Assembly: GCA_947586255.1 (NCBI GenBank)
Contig: CANPXP010000003.1
Span: 1-64,000, forward strand
Direction: 5' to 3'
Length of the DNA: 64,000 bases
Source of the DNA: an uncultured Lachnospiraceae bacterium
Lineage (GTDB): Bacteria; Bacillota; Clostridia; Lachnospirales; Lachnospiraceae
Shown: in pieces, positions 17,262-26,221 of the stretch
Layout of the letters: every line of letters begins with the position of its first letter
Position numbering within the stretch: the first letter of the stretch is position 1
Made by a program: the position numbers and the translations under genes
Notes under the pieces: model-generated
Databases searched by the model: none
The model's input: the letters and a program-made list of their open reading frames with translations, nothing else
Told to the model about the DNA's origin: nothing

Positions 17262-18350
17262 TTACCTTTTCTCCTTAATTCCTCTAATAATACTTTTGTT
17301 CAAACTTGTAGAAACATAAGTTTGTCTCAATTTTGTCGGGAACCACATGTAACCAGCGCTAGGGTTATGACTTATGCCATTTTTATCCATAAAACTCTCT
17401 ATCAATTCCTGATCAAAGTCACTGTGATATGAGCATATTGCCAATTTTAACCTTGAAGAATTGGTAATCATCTGTGTCGCACCTCTAAGCGCATCCCATT
17501 CATTTCCTTCGATATCCATTTTTATAAAATTAACCGGCGAATCAATCACTGCATCCAAAGTAATGTGGAGTCCTTCATTATAAGAAGTAGCATATCCTTT
17601 GATGATTGTTACCTTATCCGCATAATTTTTAAATGTGCACTGTAACGCTTCAATCCATTCGTCCTCAGCCTCAACCAAATATAGATGTGCTGCTCTGTCA
17701 ATAACATCTAATGAGAAATTTCCTTCAGCTACTCCTACATCTAAAACAATATCGCCCTGCTCCACATAACATTTCTCGCACCAATATCTATGTGGCGATT
17801 TTTCATCCTGTTCCATTAACAGGGAATTATAATAGTCATTGACTTCCTTTTCGGATTCAAATTTTCTCGAAAAATACATTCTTTTACCATTATGTACCAC
17901 GAAATATAATTGATTTTCTTCATCTTTCCATACTTTGTTCTTTTTATCTTTATATTTGAGCACAAATGGATAATTGAAAACTTCTAATCCGTTTTCCTTT
18001 ATGTACTCTAATACCTTTTCTATTTCCGGTTCTTTATTGTTCTGATATCTTAGCAAAATGCTTTCTTTATAAAAATAATTTTTATTTTCTACCCGGATAT
18101 CTATATCGGGATAGCAATCCTCAATTTGTTTCTTTATTTCTTCAAATTTGTCAGTTAATATAACTACCACTTCCGCTTCTTCTTTAAGTAAAACTTCTGG
18201 CGAAGATATCAATATCCCCCGAAAGTATTTCCCCCATTTTGTTTTATCATTGTCTATAACACCGACAAATTCATATTGATTAAGTGTCTGACATTCATCA
18301 AATACTGTATTGGCAATATATCCTGTTCCCCAAACTAAAATTTTCTTCAT
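17262..18350 (-). CDS. FkbM family methyltransferase with N-terminal Rossmann-like module
   Basis: The protein has 362 residues. Residues 1-90 are the recurrent module (KILVWGTGYIANTVF, GVIDNDKTKWG, AEVVVILTDKFEEI). The C-terminal half is an FkbM methyltransferase with IVLDVGVAEGNFSLDVID and FIKMDIEGNEWDALRGA. It differs clearly from the FkbM gene at 11492, so the two probably methylate different positions. The start codon follows AGGGA, and the stop lies two bases before the Stealth start. Confidence 0.85.
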   Translation of the reverse strand: MKKILVWGTGYIANTVFDECQTLNQYEFVGVIDNDKTKWGKYFRGILISSPEVLLKEEAEVVVILTDKFEEIKKQIEDCYPDIDIRVENKNYFYKESILLRYQNNKEPEIEKVLEYIKENGLEVFNYPFVLKYKDKKNKVWKDEENQLYFVVHNGKRMYFSRKFESEKEVNDYYNSLLMEQDEKSPHRYWCEKCYVEQGDIVLDVGVAEGNFSLDVIDRAAHLYLVEAEDEWIEALQCTFKNYADKVTIIKGYATSYNEGLHITLDAVIDSPVNFIKMDIEGNEWDALRGATQMITNSSRLKLAICSYHSDFDQELIESFMDKNGISHNPSAGYMWFPTKLRQTYVSTSLNKSIIRGIKEKR

Positions 18351-18373
18351 TCATTCATTCCCTATTTGTTCTT

Positions 18374-19573
18374 TTAATTAATTGTTGCAACTAACTGCTG
18401 TCTATATATCTCCTCAATAGATGGCTTGCTCTTCCAAAGTTGGGAAATCTCCGCCACCAATTTTCCTTCTATTGCCACCCTGTCCACTTCCTTATTTATA
18501 TACCAATCATATTCATTATCAATCTGACCTATATCAATTGCTTGATATCCTTCCACTGCAAAGTCATATGCCAGCACAGTTGCCGCTGCTCCTAAGGAAA
18601 TAAGTAACAGTTCATTTTGGGAAATATTATCCATAACATATTGCTTAATTTGCTCATGCCTGTTCCATGCATTTTGAGCCGGGCAGGCAATTCTCTTAAT
18701 ACTACATGCAGTATCCAATAAATCATTGCCAATTCCCAAGCGTCCAAATTGGCCCTCAATTACACAAACTTGTCTATTTCTCCACAATTCTTTAAATAAA
18801 GGGAAAATTACGTCCGCATTATTTGAATCCTGATATATACAATATGGTCTGGAAACATAAGCATCATAATATACCTTATGTTCAGACAACATCCTTAAAA
18901 TCTCCTGTCTGATATTTCCTTCCATATGTACCCGAATCTCGTCTGCTGCTTTTTCCTTATATCGCTCAAAACCTATATAATTTTGTGCAATCGCAATATT
19001 AATATTGGAAATATTAGTATTCAAAATTTCCCGCAATCGTTTCGCAAGTAAATCACTCTTAGTTTGAAACCATATTTTACTTCTGTTAAGCATAATGTCA
19101 AATTCGCCGTCTCCATAGCGGCATAAAGAACTGTTATCACGAATCATTTTCTGCAGCAATGCTTCGGCTGATTTTATCTTGGGTGTTTCTTTAATTCCAA
19201 GTTCAAACGGCATACTGTCCAAACGTGCCCTATATATCTGCAATTCCCCTGACATTATTGCAATTCTGTTTTCAAACACTTCTACGTGATTTTTTTCATT
19301 GGCGTAATCTTTCCAAAAGTAAATTGTTTTTTCGGAAAGCCTCATTGCTCTAATATTATCTTCAATAGATTGGTAGTCCTTTACTGAAACAATGATTAAA
19401 TCAAATTCTATCCGCAGCAACTTCTGTGGAGCTATAATTTCATAAATATCAAAGATTTTGCTTCCCTGTTTTTTCTTATCACTATCAACAATATAGTGGA
19501 CTTTAACGTTCTCACTAATATACTTGAGTACAAATTCCAAGTTATTACCTGCACCCCAAATCACTGCCTTCAC
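18374..19573 (-). CDS. SP_1767/GT-D family glycosyltransferase with N-terminal Rossmann-like module
   Basis: The protein has 399 residues starting at GTG 19573, six bases after GGAGGAG. Residues 1-90 are the recurrent module (AVIWGAGNNLEFVLKY, YIVDSDKKKQG). The rest matches the GT-D (former DUF1792, SP_1767) family: SLCRYGDGEFDIML, WFQTKSDLLAKRLREIL, VIEGQFGRLGIGNDLL and LLISLGAAATVLAYDFA. Family members add glucose in the glycosylation of streptococcal serine-rich adhesins. This leaves open that the target here is a protein-linked glycan. Confidence 0.82.
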   Translation of the reverse strand: MKAVIWGAGNNLEFVLKYISENVKVHYIVDSDKKKQGSKIFDIYEIIAPQKLLRIEFDLIIVSVKDYQSIEDNIRAMRLSEKTIYFWKDYANEKNHVEVFENRIAIMSGELQIYRARLDSMPFELGIKETPKIKSAEALLQKMIRDNSSLCRYGDGEFDIMLNRSKIWFQTKSDLLAKRLREILNTNISNINIAIAQNYIGFERYKEKAADEIRVHMEGNIRQEILRMLSEHKVYYDAYVSRPYCIYQDSNNADVIFPLFKELWRNRQVCVIEGQFGRLGIGNDLLDTACSIKRIACPAQNAWNRHEQIKQYVMDNISQNELLLISLGAAATVLAYDFAVEGYQAIDIGQIDNEYDWYINKEVDRVAIEGKLVAEISQLWKSKPSIEEIYRQQLVATIN

Positions 19574-19647
19574 AATATACTCCTCCACGTTCAGTTTTGT
19601 TTAAAACATACAACCGCAATTCCCCGCCAAAATATTTATGTCGAATT

Positions 19648-20391
19648 TTAATCAAGACCCAGCAATGCCTTTTTTAGCAATGAAATATAATATGCACATG
19701 GCTCATATTGTTTTAATATGCATTTTGTTTCATGCTTCACTTTTTCCCGATTTTTTACTCTGGCACTTTCTCCCCGCACATCATAATTGCATATTGTAAA
19801 ACCCAAATTTATAAATAGAGCCTTCCTCTTATAACAATATACAAACCATTCATAATCAGCACGAAATTTGTAACTCTCATTAAAATAATGTTCACGCAGA
19901 TAATGTGTAGCAGAAATAAAGCTTTGATGACATGGCATATCCCCGTTTAATATTCCTTGAATTACACTAGAATATCTCTTTCCAAAATCAATAACGGGGT
20001 TATGTATTTGTGAATTTATTAAGCAAGTTGACCCATAATATATTGCATCCTTATTTTTCTGCTTCTCAATAATGTATGCTACTTTTTCCAATACTTTGTT
20101 ATCGTAAAAACTATCTCCCACATTCATAAAAATAATATAATCACCGGAAGCCCTTGCAATTCCTCTATTCATAGCATTGTAAATTCCAAAGTCTTTTTCG
20201 CTGAATACCTGTATATCAAATTTACTTTTCTGTTTACATTCATCGATAATTTTTAATGTGTCATCCGTAGATTTTCCATCGCATATTATATACTCTATGT
20301 TCTTATAAGTCTGTTCTTCAATATTCTGTATTGTTTTGCCAATGGTCTTTTCCGCATTTTTGCATACAGTAATAACTGTGTATTTGATCAT
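19648..20391 (-). CDS. GT2 family glycosyltransferase
   Basis: This 247-residue GT-A enzyme begins YTVITVCKNAEKTIGKTI and has CDGKSTDDTLKI for nucleotide binding, IYNAMNRGIARASGDYIIFM before the metal site and NVGDSF in place of DxD. It is a short family 2 transferase resembling WcaE-type capsule enzymes. It has no Rossmann-like module and no membrane segment. The sugar is unknown. Confidence 0.85.
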   Translation of the reverse strand: MIKYTVITVCKNAEKTIGKTIQNIEEQTYKNIEYIICDGKSTDDTLKIIDECKQKSKFDIQVFSEKDFGIYNAMNRGIARASGDYIIFMNVGDSFYDNKVLEKVAYIIEKQKNKDAIYYGSTCLINSQIHNPVIDFGKRYSSVIQGILNGDMPCHQSFISATHYLREHYFNESYKFRADYEWFVYCYKRKALFINLGFTICNYDVRGESARVKNREKVKHETKCILKQYEPCAYYISLLKKALLGLD

Positions 20392-20431
20392 ATCTGCCTC
20401 TGACGCTCCTTCTTTTTATTGCGTACTGTCA

Positions 20432-20908
20432 TTAAACTTCATATAGAATATCTTCCAGCGAAATAATCGGGCAGTCCAACTTGGCAGATAGTTTCTCTTC
20501 TATCTCATCAAAAAATGTGATTGCTGTCACTATGACTGCATCCACTTGCGGCAGATCATTTTCCACAGGAAATACATCTACATCCGCATAAATACTGTCT
20601 GCATTCTTATCAATTCCATATATCACTTCAATGCTGCTTCCTTTAAATTCCTCAATAAGCGTTTCACCCGCAAAGCTCATTCCATATACTGCAATCCTTT
20701 TATATCCTTTTGCTTCAAGATATGACGCAAGATCCTTCCCTTCCTGTTTTACTCTTACCCACTGGTTCATCATCTGAAACAGTGCAAGATGCTTGTCCGA
20801 CATTTTTTGTTTATCATCTATCTGTTTGCCAGTCACCCGGCTTACCCCTGCTGCACCAAGAATCGCTCCTCCTATTACTGATATCGCTGATAATGTTCCT
20901 TTTTTCAT
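20432..20908 (-). CDS. Small protein: N-terminal hydrophobic segment plus free-standing Rossmann-like module
   Basis: This 158-residue protein has no catalytic domain. Residues 4-22 (LSAISVIGGAILGAAGV) look like a membrane anchor or signal-anchor. After a linker, residues about 68-158 are the recurrent module on its own (RIAVYGMSFAGETLIEEF, YGIDKNADS, VDAVIVTAITFFDEI, IISLEDILYEV). It is closest to the C-terminal modules of the PIG-L and GT2 (23809) proteins. It could be a partner that docks enzymes at the membrane, or the remnant of a longer enzyme; the hydrophobic start favours a designed protein. Function unknown. Confidence 0.7.
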   Translation of the reverse strand: MKKGTLSAISVIGGAILGAAGVSRVTGKQIDDKQKMSDKHLALFQMMNQWVRVKQEGKDLASYLEAKGYKRIAVYGMSFAGETLIEEFKGSSIEVIYGIDKNADSIYADVDVFPVENDLPQVDAVIVTAITFFDEIEEKLSAKLDCPIISLEDILYEV

Positions 20909-20945
20909 GCCACCATTTCCTTTCTACTACAAAAATTAAAATACA

Positions 20946-20992
20946 AAAACTCCTGATATAAAGTCAATTCAACACTTTATATCAGGAGTTTT
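20946..20992 (-). terminator. Perfect 19-bp stem-loop at the 3' end of Rpn element 3
   Basis: The arms (20946-20964 and 20974-20992) are identical to those at 6263-6312, but the nine-base loop differs. It lies about 110 bases beyond the Rpn stop. Conserved arms with variable loops suggest that the stem itself is selected, as a terminator or an element end. Confidence 0.75.
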
Positions 20993-21100
20993 GAATATTT
21001 TTTCTATTCAGTTATTCACAATTTAAAGCCTGCCCCTGTCTGCAGTCAATATATCAACTCATTTCAACTTCACCTGCTACACTGTTTCAGTCTGATACAC

Positions 21101-22183
21101 CTACTCTTCACTCTCGTAATACTTCATGACCTCCTCGCGGGTACAGTGCGCATACACCTCATTCTTGACAACTGCGTTATATATCGTCTCGAAGTCAGGG
21201 AATACGGGTTTCATGGTTTTTATAAGTGCCGAAAGCCCTTTTTCTATCCCTTCTTCCAGACCTTCTTTTCGGCCCTCCGCTCTGGCTTCACACCTCGTCG
21301 CCTGCACGTCATATCCCTGAAAATGCGCAAATAACTCGCTCACCTTACGCTCCTTCACCTGATCTGCAAACCACCGCGCCTCCGCTCTCGGCACATTCAG
21401 TCTGCCTAACAGGATTTCCACTACCTGCCCTATGATTCCCAGCAGATACTCCGGCGTCTCTGCCGTCACCCTCTCCAGGTATTCCGACGGCACTTCCTTC
21501 TGAAGAACAGCAAAGTCCGCCGTTTTCTGAAGGCGGTTTAACATCATCACGATGGAGAGCTCATCTTCTTTCTCCATCAGCATCCGGTTGCTGTACCGGT
21601 TCAGCTGCACCATCAGGCAACGATACTCCGGAATATACTCTCCCAGCATGTCGCTTAAGTACACCCTTTCATGGAGTCTCAGTGCTGCCGTCCACCGACC
21701 TGTCCCCTCATAGTATACGATGGGTAAAACCGGCGGGTAGCGGAACTCTTTCGTCCTGCTGATGCCTTTCCGCTTCCTCTCCTGCTTTTTCTCATAGTCT
21801 TCCCAGATGAACACCATGTACCGCAGTATCTGCATGACTACATTATAATCCACATCCGACTTATGTTCAATAAGGGAAATAAGATAAAACGGTATTTCAC
21901 CAGTTGCTTTGTCTTTCAGGCGGATGCGTTTCACCACGTCTGAATTTCTCTCTTCTGTGAACAGATGGACGAAGCGTTCCGTCTCGTCCTCGATGTCCTC
22001 CGGCTGCACATCCTTTAAAAGCGGGATATCCACGTAGCCCCGCAGAAACTGCGCGCACAGGATCGGATCTTCAAAGATGATCTTAGCGGAATTATCGTAC
22101 AACTCAGTATTCTGCACATCATGATTCCCGTTTTTCTCCCGTCCGCTTTTTACGTCTTCGGTTGCGTTTGTCTTCTGTGTCAC
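21101..22183 (-). CDS. Rpn family recombination-promoting nuclease / putative transposase, copy 3
   Basis: The protein has 360 residues from GTG 22183, which follows GGGAGGTGCAA. It matches copies 1 and 2 closely through residue about 290 (DPILCAQFLRGYVDIPLL, LISLIEHKSDVDYN). The C-terminus then differs: instead of GRKE repeats it has EGRKEGLEEGIEKG and a new ending (KPVFPDFETIYNAVVKNE). The tail is thus the variable part of the family. The unit splits two blocks of glycan genes, as expected of an insertion. Nuclease activity is inferred from the family only. Confidence 0.85.
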   Translation of the reverse strand: MTQKTNATEDVKSGREKNGNHDVQNTELYDNSAKIIFEDPILCAQFLRGYVDIPLLKDVQPEDIEDETERFVHLFTEERNSDVVKRIRLKDKATGEIPFYLISLIEHKSDVDYNVVMQILRYMVFIWEDYEKKQERKRKGISRTKEFRYPPVLPIVYYEGTGRWTAALRLHERVYLSDMLGEYIPEYRCLMVQLNRYSNRMLMEKEDELSIVMMLNRLQKTADFAVLQKEVPSEYLERVTAETPEYLLGIIGQVVEILLGRLNVPRAEARWFADQVKERKVSELFAHFQGYDVQATRCEARAEGRKEGLEEGIEKGLSALIKTMKPVFPDFETIYNAVVKNEVYAHCTREEVMKYYESEE

Positions 22184-22642
22184 TTGCACCTCCCATTCCG
22201 CATGGGAAATGAAATACAAGAAGAAGTAAAACACCTTTCCCACGCTCTGCTATACTGTTGTCTGTCTTTTTGTTGGAATACTTACTCTGAAAACGAGAAC
22301 TATCCATATGCCATAAGATTTCCGGCAGCTAGATCGCTACCGATGACTACACTATAACAGATGCAGATGGAGATTGCAAGCAGTTTATGGTACAAAAATC
22401 ATTTTGTTCCTGATATAAAATATGAAATTATCAAGGTACTTTTTGTATACCCTTTAGCCAATATAACAGGTACTGCACACAAATATTTTTCATAAAAGAT
22501 ATTTTATTTTAATAAAATAATCAGACAATTCCCAAATCAGAGTTAGTATATATCTTTAATCACTGCCCTTCACCTACTTGCTATAGTTTCCATCACTATC
22601 TCTTGCAGAACTTTCTTCTCATTCGCTTAACTCTGCTCAATA
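22184..22642. repeat. Leader of Rpn copy 3 and AT-rich spacer
   Basis: About 22319-22436 repeats the leader block of copies 1 and 2, with a slightly changed end motif CCTGATATAAAAT (22409-22421). From about 22450 to 22642 the sequence is unrelated and AT-rich; no gene, RNA or clear promoter was seen there. Confidence 0.5.
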
Positions 22643-23755
22643 TCACATCATATCCCGCAGCCATAAACATACATTGGGCAATTTCATCAATTCGATACTT
22701 TGAAGTACGTTTTCACTATTTTCATCGCTTACGCTGACAAAAATAATATCGTTTTCCTTAATCTCAGATGGTGATATGATAGGTATTCCCCACATTATAT
22801 TTCCTTGTTTTTTCTCATCTATGTCTACAAAACTATCTACTCTTATATTAATATCATCCAGAAAAATCTTTATAATCTGACCATATCTTCCTGCTCCCCA
22901 CAAACGAATTGTTTGGGAGCGATAATTCCACAATGCGCTTTTTATGTTATCCCAAAGTCTTAAATCATTTAAATATTTCGATATTTTTTGTTGCACTGCG
23001 TAGTTATTCATATTAATTTCATCTTCATTACCGGTTTTAATCCACACATCATCAAGCAAGTAGCCATCTTGTTCTATAATAGGCCGCCAAAAATCAATGT
23101 CATATCTTTCCCATGCATGACATCCAAACGGTAAATTTTTTTCATTCAAATCAAAACATTTTCTCACCTCTGTTTCAAAAGAAAATCTAAGTGCTATTTC
23201 TATAGGCGCAACTTTAAACATTTGATCTTCTGCATATGAAAAGAACATATCCTCTTGTAACTTAGATAAATATAATTTATGATATAAATTCCACTTCCTT
23301 TCAATAGCAGAAACACAAGCCTTCACTCTTCTTAAAGATAAGCCTCCGTTACCTACATATACTACCTTCCTCCCCATGCCATAGCACGCACTTTGACCAT
23401 ATAACCACGGCGCACCAATATAATCATATTCCATATTAGCGAAATCCAATAAAGTGTCTCTAAAAACATAAGCATCTAATTGATATATCAGGATAAACTC
23501 ATACTCAATAAAAGTGTCATAAAATTCTTTTGACATCATTAATTGATTATAAGTGTCTTTACTCATAAAGTTATAATCTGCAAAACGTATAATCTGTAGC
23601 TGTTCCGGCACTTCACTTACATATTCTGGTGCTATACCAAAAATGTCATACTCCTTTAACACTTTCATTAATCTATCAAAAGATATTTGTTCCAGATAAT
23701 TAAGTCCATTCTTATAAAAAGGAATTACAATTGCAATATCACTTTTGTTATACAT
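22643..23755 (-). CDS. DUF5672-like glycosyltransferase with C-terminal Rossmann-like module
   Basis: The protein has 370 residues from the ATG at 23755, which follows GGAGAG; an in-frame ATG at 23809 overlapping the upstream stop is an alternative. The N-terminal part has IAIVIPFYK, FILIYQLDAYVFRDTLLDF, YDYIGAPW and VGNGGLSLRRV, as in DUF5672 proteins of GT-A type found in capsule and O-antigen loci. The C-terminal 95 residues are the recurrent module (TIRLWGAGRYGQIIKIF, FVDIDEKKQG, DIIFVSVSDEN). It is the last gene of the 39-to-22 kb run. Confidence 0.78.
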   Translation of the reverse strand: MYNKSDIAIVIPFYKNGLNYLEQISFDRLMKVLKEYDIFGIAPEYVSEVPEQLQIIRFADYNFMSKDTYNQLMMSKEFYDTFIEYEFILIYQLDAYVFRDTLLDFANMEYDYIGAPWLYGQSACYGMGRKVVYVGNGGLSLRRVKACVSAIERKWNLYHKLYLSKLQEDMFFSYAEDQMFKVAPIEIALRFSFETEVRKCFDLNEKNLPFGCHAWERYDIDFWRPIIEQDGYLLDDVWIKTGNEDEINMNNYAVQQKISKYLNDLRLWDNIKSALWNYRSQTIRLWGAGRYGQIIKIFLDDINIRVDSFVDIDEKKQGNIMWGIPIISPSEIKENDIIFVSVSDENSENVLQSIELMKLPNVCLWLRDMM

Positions 23756-23808
23756 ATCTCTCCATCTTACATATTCACCACTCTGACAATTCCGCCTGCT
23801 CTTAAACA

Positions 23809-25014
23809 TTATGTGGTAATCAAATCCTTAATAGAAATAATTCTTCCGTCAAATTTACCTGAAAGCACCTCACAAATTTCTTCATATTGCTGAAAGACGG
23901 AGACAATAATCACCTCAATATCTGTTGGTATCTCATCTGGTCTTACGACAACTACATCTCGAAAGTTCTCTTTTTCTCTATCTATTCCATACAGGACTTT
24001 GATGCCTTGTCCTTTCAATTCATCATAAATGAGTTCTCCCCATTTACCCAATCCATAAATAGCAATCGTAACTCCGTTCATATCTTTATAGTTTGAAAAA
24101 ATAGTCCTAGCCGGATTCCTTTCCAAATTTTCTTTCCATTTAAGCAAAGTTTCGTAGTACTCTGTTTGGGTATACAATTCGTTCAGTAATTTATACAAAA
24201 TGTGTGAGGTATTAGCTATCTTACTGGCCGCCAATAATTTCTTTAATCTATCTTCATCCTGCCCTTTGATATTTTTCTTAATAAGCGTCCACATATGCTC
24301 GGTAATACTATCAGCATTCAACGTCTCTATGTGTTTTTCAAGAAACAATAACAGTGCATCAATATGTTTCCTTTCATCTCTGGTTATACTATCTGCCTGA
24401 ACCACGTTATAATCTAATACTTCATTCACATACTCAACTGCATATTGATATACAACGATTATCCTATAATATAATTCCCAATCCTGTAATCGCGGCATAG
24501 CCTCATCAAATCCACCAACTTGGTGAAATACTGACCGTTTGATAAGCACAGTATTATTATCAATTACATTTTCTTTGCATATAATTTTATTCAATTCATC
24601 AATATTCAAATTATCTGGTGGAATTATATATGTATTTATATAATTTAACTCCATTCTCCCAAATACAAATGCCACATTATCATTACTATAAGCCAGCCTG
24701 TCTATTTGCAGTTCGAGTTTATTTGGGATCCAAGAGTTATCACTATCCAAAAACGCAAAGTAATTTCCTTTAGCGATTTTGCAACCTAAATTTCTGGAAT
24801 AGTTTGCTCCCATATTCTCGCTATTCCTAATATAAACAATCCGCGCTTCTTTTATGGCCTCTACAATTTCCCGCGTATTGTCATCAGACGCATCATCAAC
24901 AATAATAAGTTCCCAATTACAATATGTTTGTTTTATAACGCTAGTAATTGCTTCTTTTATGATATATCCTCTATTATAAGTCGGCATAATAACCGAAATC
25001 AGTCTGTCATTCAT
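23809..25014 (-). CDS. GT2 family glycosyltransferase with C-terminal Rossmann-like module
   Basis: The protein has 401 residues. The N-terminal GT-A domain shows SVIMPTYNRGYIIKEAI, IIVDDASDDNTREIV and FLDSDNSWIPNKLELQ (DxD-type site). The C-terminal 90 residues are the recurrent module (TIAIYGLGKWGELIYDEL, YGIDREKEN, IEVIIVSVFQQYEEI, IISIKDLITT). The ATG at 25014 is used; a GTG at 25026 is possible. The stop overlaps a possible start of the next gene by one base. Confidence 0.85.
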   Translation of the reverse strand: MNDRLISVIMPTYNRGYIIKEAITSVIKQTYCNWELIIVDDASDDNTREIVEAIKEARIVYIRNSENMGANYSRNLGCKIAKGNYFAFLDSDNSWIPNKLELQIDRLAYSNDNVAFVFGRMELNYINTYIIPPDNLNIDELNKIICKENVIDNNTVLIKRSVFHQVGGFDEAMPRLQDWELYYRIIVVYQYAVEYVNEVLDYNVVQADSITRDERKHIDALLLFLEKHIETLNADSITEHMWTLIKKNIKGQDEDRLKKLLAASKIANTSHILYKLLNELYTQTEYYETLLKWKENLERNPARTIFSNYKDMNGVTIAIYGLGKWGELIYDELKGQGIKVLYGIDREKENFRDVVVVRPDEIPTDIEVIIVSVFQQYEEICEVLSGKFDGRIISIKDLITT

Positions 25015-25027
25015 CGCCTTCACCAAA

Positions 25028-26101
25028 CTACAAATCTCTTTTTAACTTTGAACACACCAATAAAATATCTTCTCTAATCAGACCATATTTTTCTATATCT
25101 TCATTCGTTAAAAAATCTTTCGGTGAAAACACCTTAATGTCCAAGCCATACTGTTCAAATCTCTCCTTATAATCCGTTCCGTAAAGTCTTACGTGATCTT
25201 TTTGCCCATAATACCTAACTCTGTCTTCATCAGAAATAATGCTGCTATCCTCAAATGTTTTTTGTTTCATAGAAATTGGAAATGACATAATTATTTTTCC
25301 GTCATCTTTTAAAATTCTCTTTAGTTCATTTATAGCTCTTTTCTCGTCAGTCACATGTTCCATGACATGATTGATGATGATATAATCTGCTATTTTATCT
25401 GCATAAGGTATATTAGTCACATCTATTTTATGCAAGTTTGAGGTTCGAACAACATCGCCAGCATAATAATCACAATTATCACTATCTTCCAACTTAATTT
25501 GTATCTGTTTTTCCGGTGCAAAATGAATGGCTGTACATTCTTTTTCCAATATTTTCGTATAATTTTTTAGCACCCAATATACCCACCTTGTTCTATCAAG
25601 GCTCCCACAACAGGGACATACTGCATTTTCCCTATACCCCCCCCCAATAATCTTTTTCTCTGCAAAAATCGGGTTGGATTCACCAGCTGCCCTAAATTTT
25701 TCAACTCTATTTCCACACAAAATACACTCCCTTGAACCTGTGTAACTATAATATTCACGCTCTCTGTTGGTTATAATGAAAGAATACATATCAAAAACCA
25801 GTGACAGATTATAGCCATGCTCTCTGAGTATATTTATCACCTTTTGTCTAACTTTCAGATCCGCTATGGCGATAAAAATAACGCAGCTTTCTTGCATTTC
25901 AAATAACTCATCTACAGACATAACAGGAAGTCCTTCCAACACAGTCTGTCCGCTCTTGGCTGTCTGGACAAAACAAGCCACTGCTATATTTGCTTTCCTC
26001 AATAATTGCAATAATCTATGACCGAATTGGCCTGCTCCATAAATGGCGATTTTGTTTTGCACGATTCGATTTGTCCCTTTCCTATTAGAATATTTTTTCA
26101 T
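25028..26101 (-). CDS. Class I methyltransferase with Rossmann-like module and zinc-ribbon-like cysteines, G9 tract
   Basis: About 357 residues. The first 100 are the recurrent module (KIAIYGAGQFGHRLLQLL). Next come two CxxC pairs (CILCGNRVEKF and CPCCGSLDRTRW) and a methyltransferase ending in DYIIINHVMEHVTDEKRAI and ILKDDGKIIMSFP. Nine G at 25637-25645 encode three glycines in KIIGGGYREN, just before the second cysteine pair, and keep the frame. The start is uncertain: the best ribosome site (GGGAGG near 26139) precedes no usual start codon; ATG 26101 is the first ATG before the module. Confidence 0.78.
   Translation of the reverse strand: MKKYSNRKGTNRIVQNKIAIYGAGQFGHRLLQLLRKANIAVACFVQTAKSGQTVLEGLPVMSVDELFEMQESCVIFIAIADLKVRQKVINILREHGYNLSLVFDMYSFIITNREREYYSYTGSRECILCGNRVEKFRAAGESNPIFAEKKIIGGGYRENAVCPCCGSLDRTRWVYWVLKNYTKILEKECTAIHFAPEKQIQIKLEDSDNCDYYAGDVVRTSNLHKIDVTNIPYADKIADYIIINHVMEHVTDEKRAINELKRILKDDGKIIMSFPISMKQKTFEDSSIISDEDRVRYYGQKDHVRLYGTDYKERFEQYGLDIKVFSPKDFLTNEDIEKYGLIREDILLVCSKLKRDL
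25637..25645 (-). repeat. Poly-G tract (9 G) in a methyltransferase gene
   Basis: Three GGG codons in a row, preceded by ATT ATT and followed by TAT AGG. In frame at nine G. Slippage would remove the methyltransferase core. Confidence 0.9.
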
Positions 26102-26221
26102 TCTGAAGCATGATATAAAAATCGTATTTGCTTCCTCCCAATAACATCCCAAATTTCTGATGTAAAATTTTCAATGTACACATATTCTTATTTTGTGTTC
26201 CCACACACATATGTATATAAA

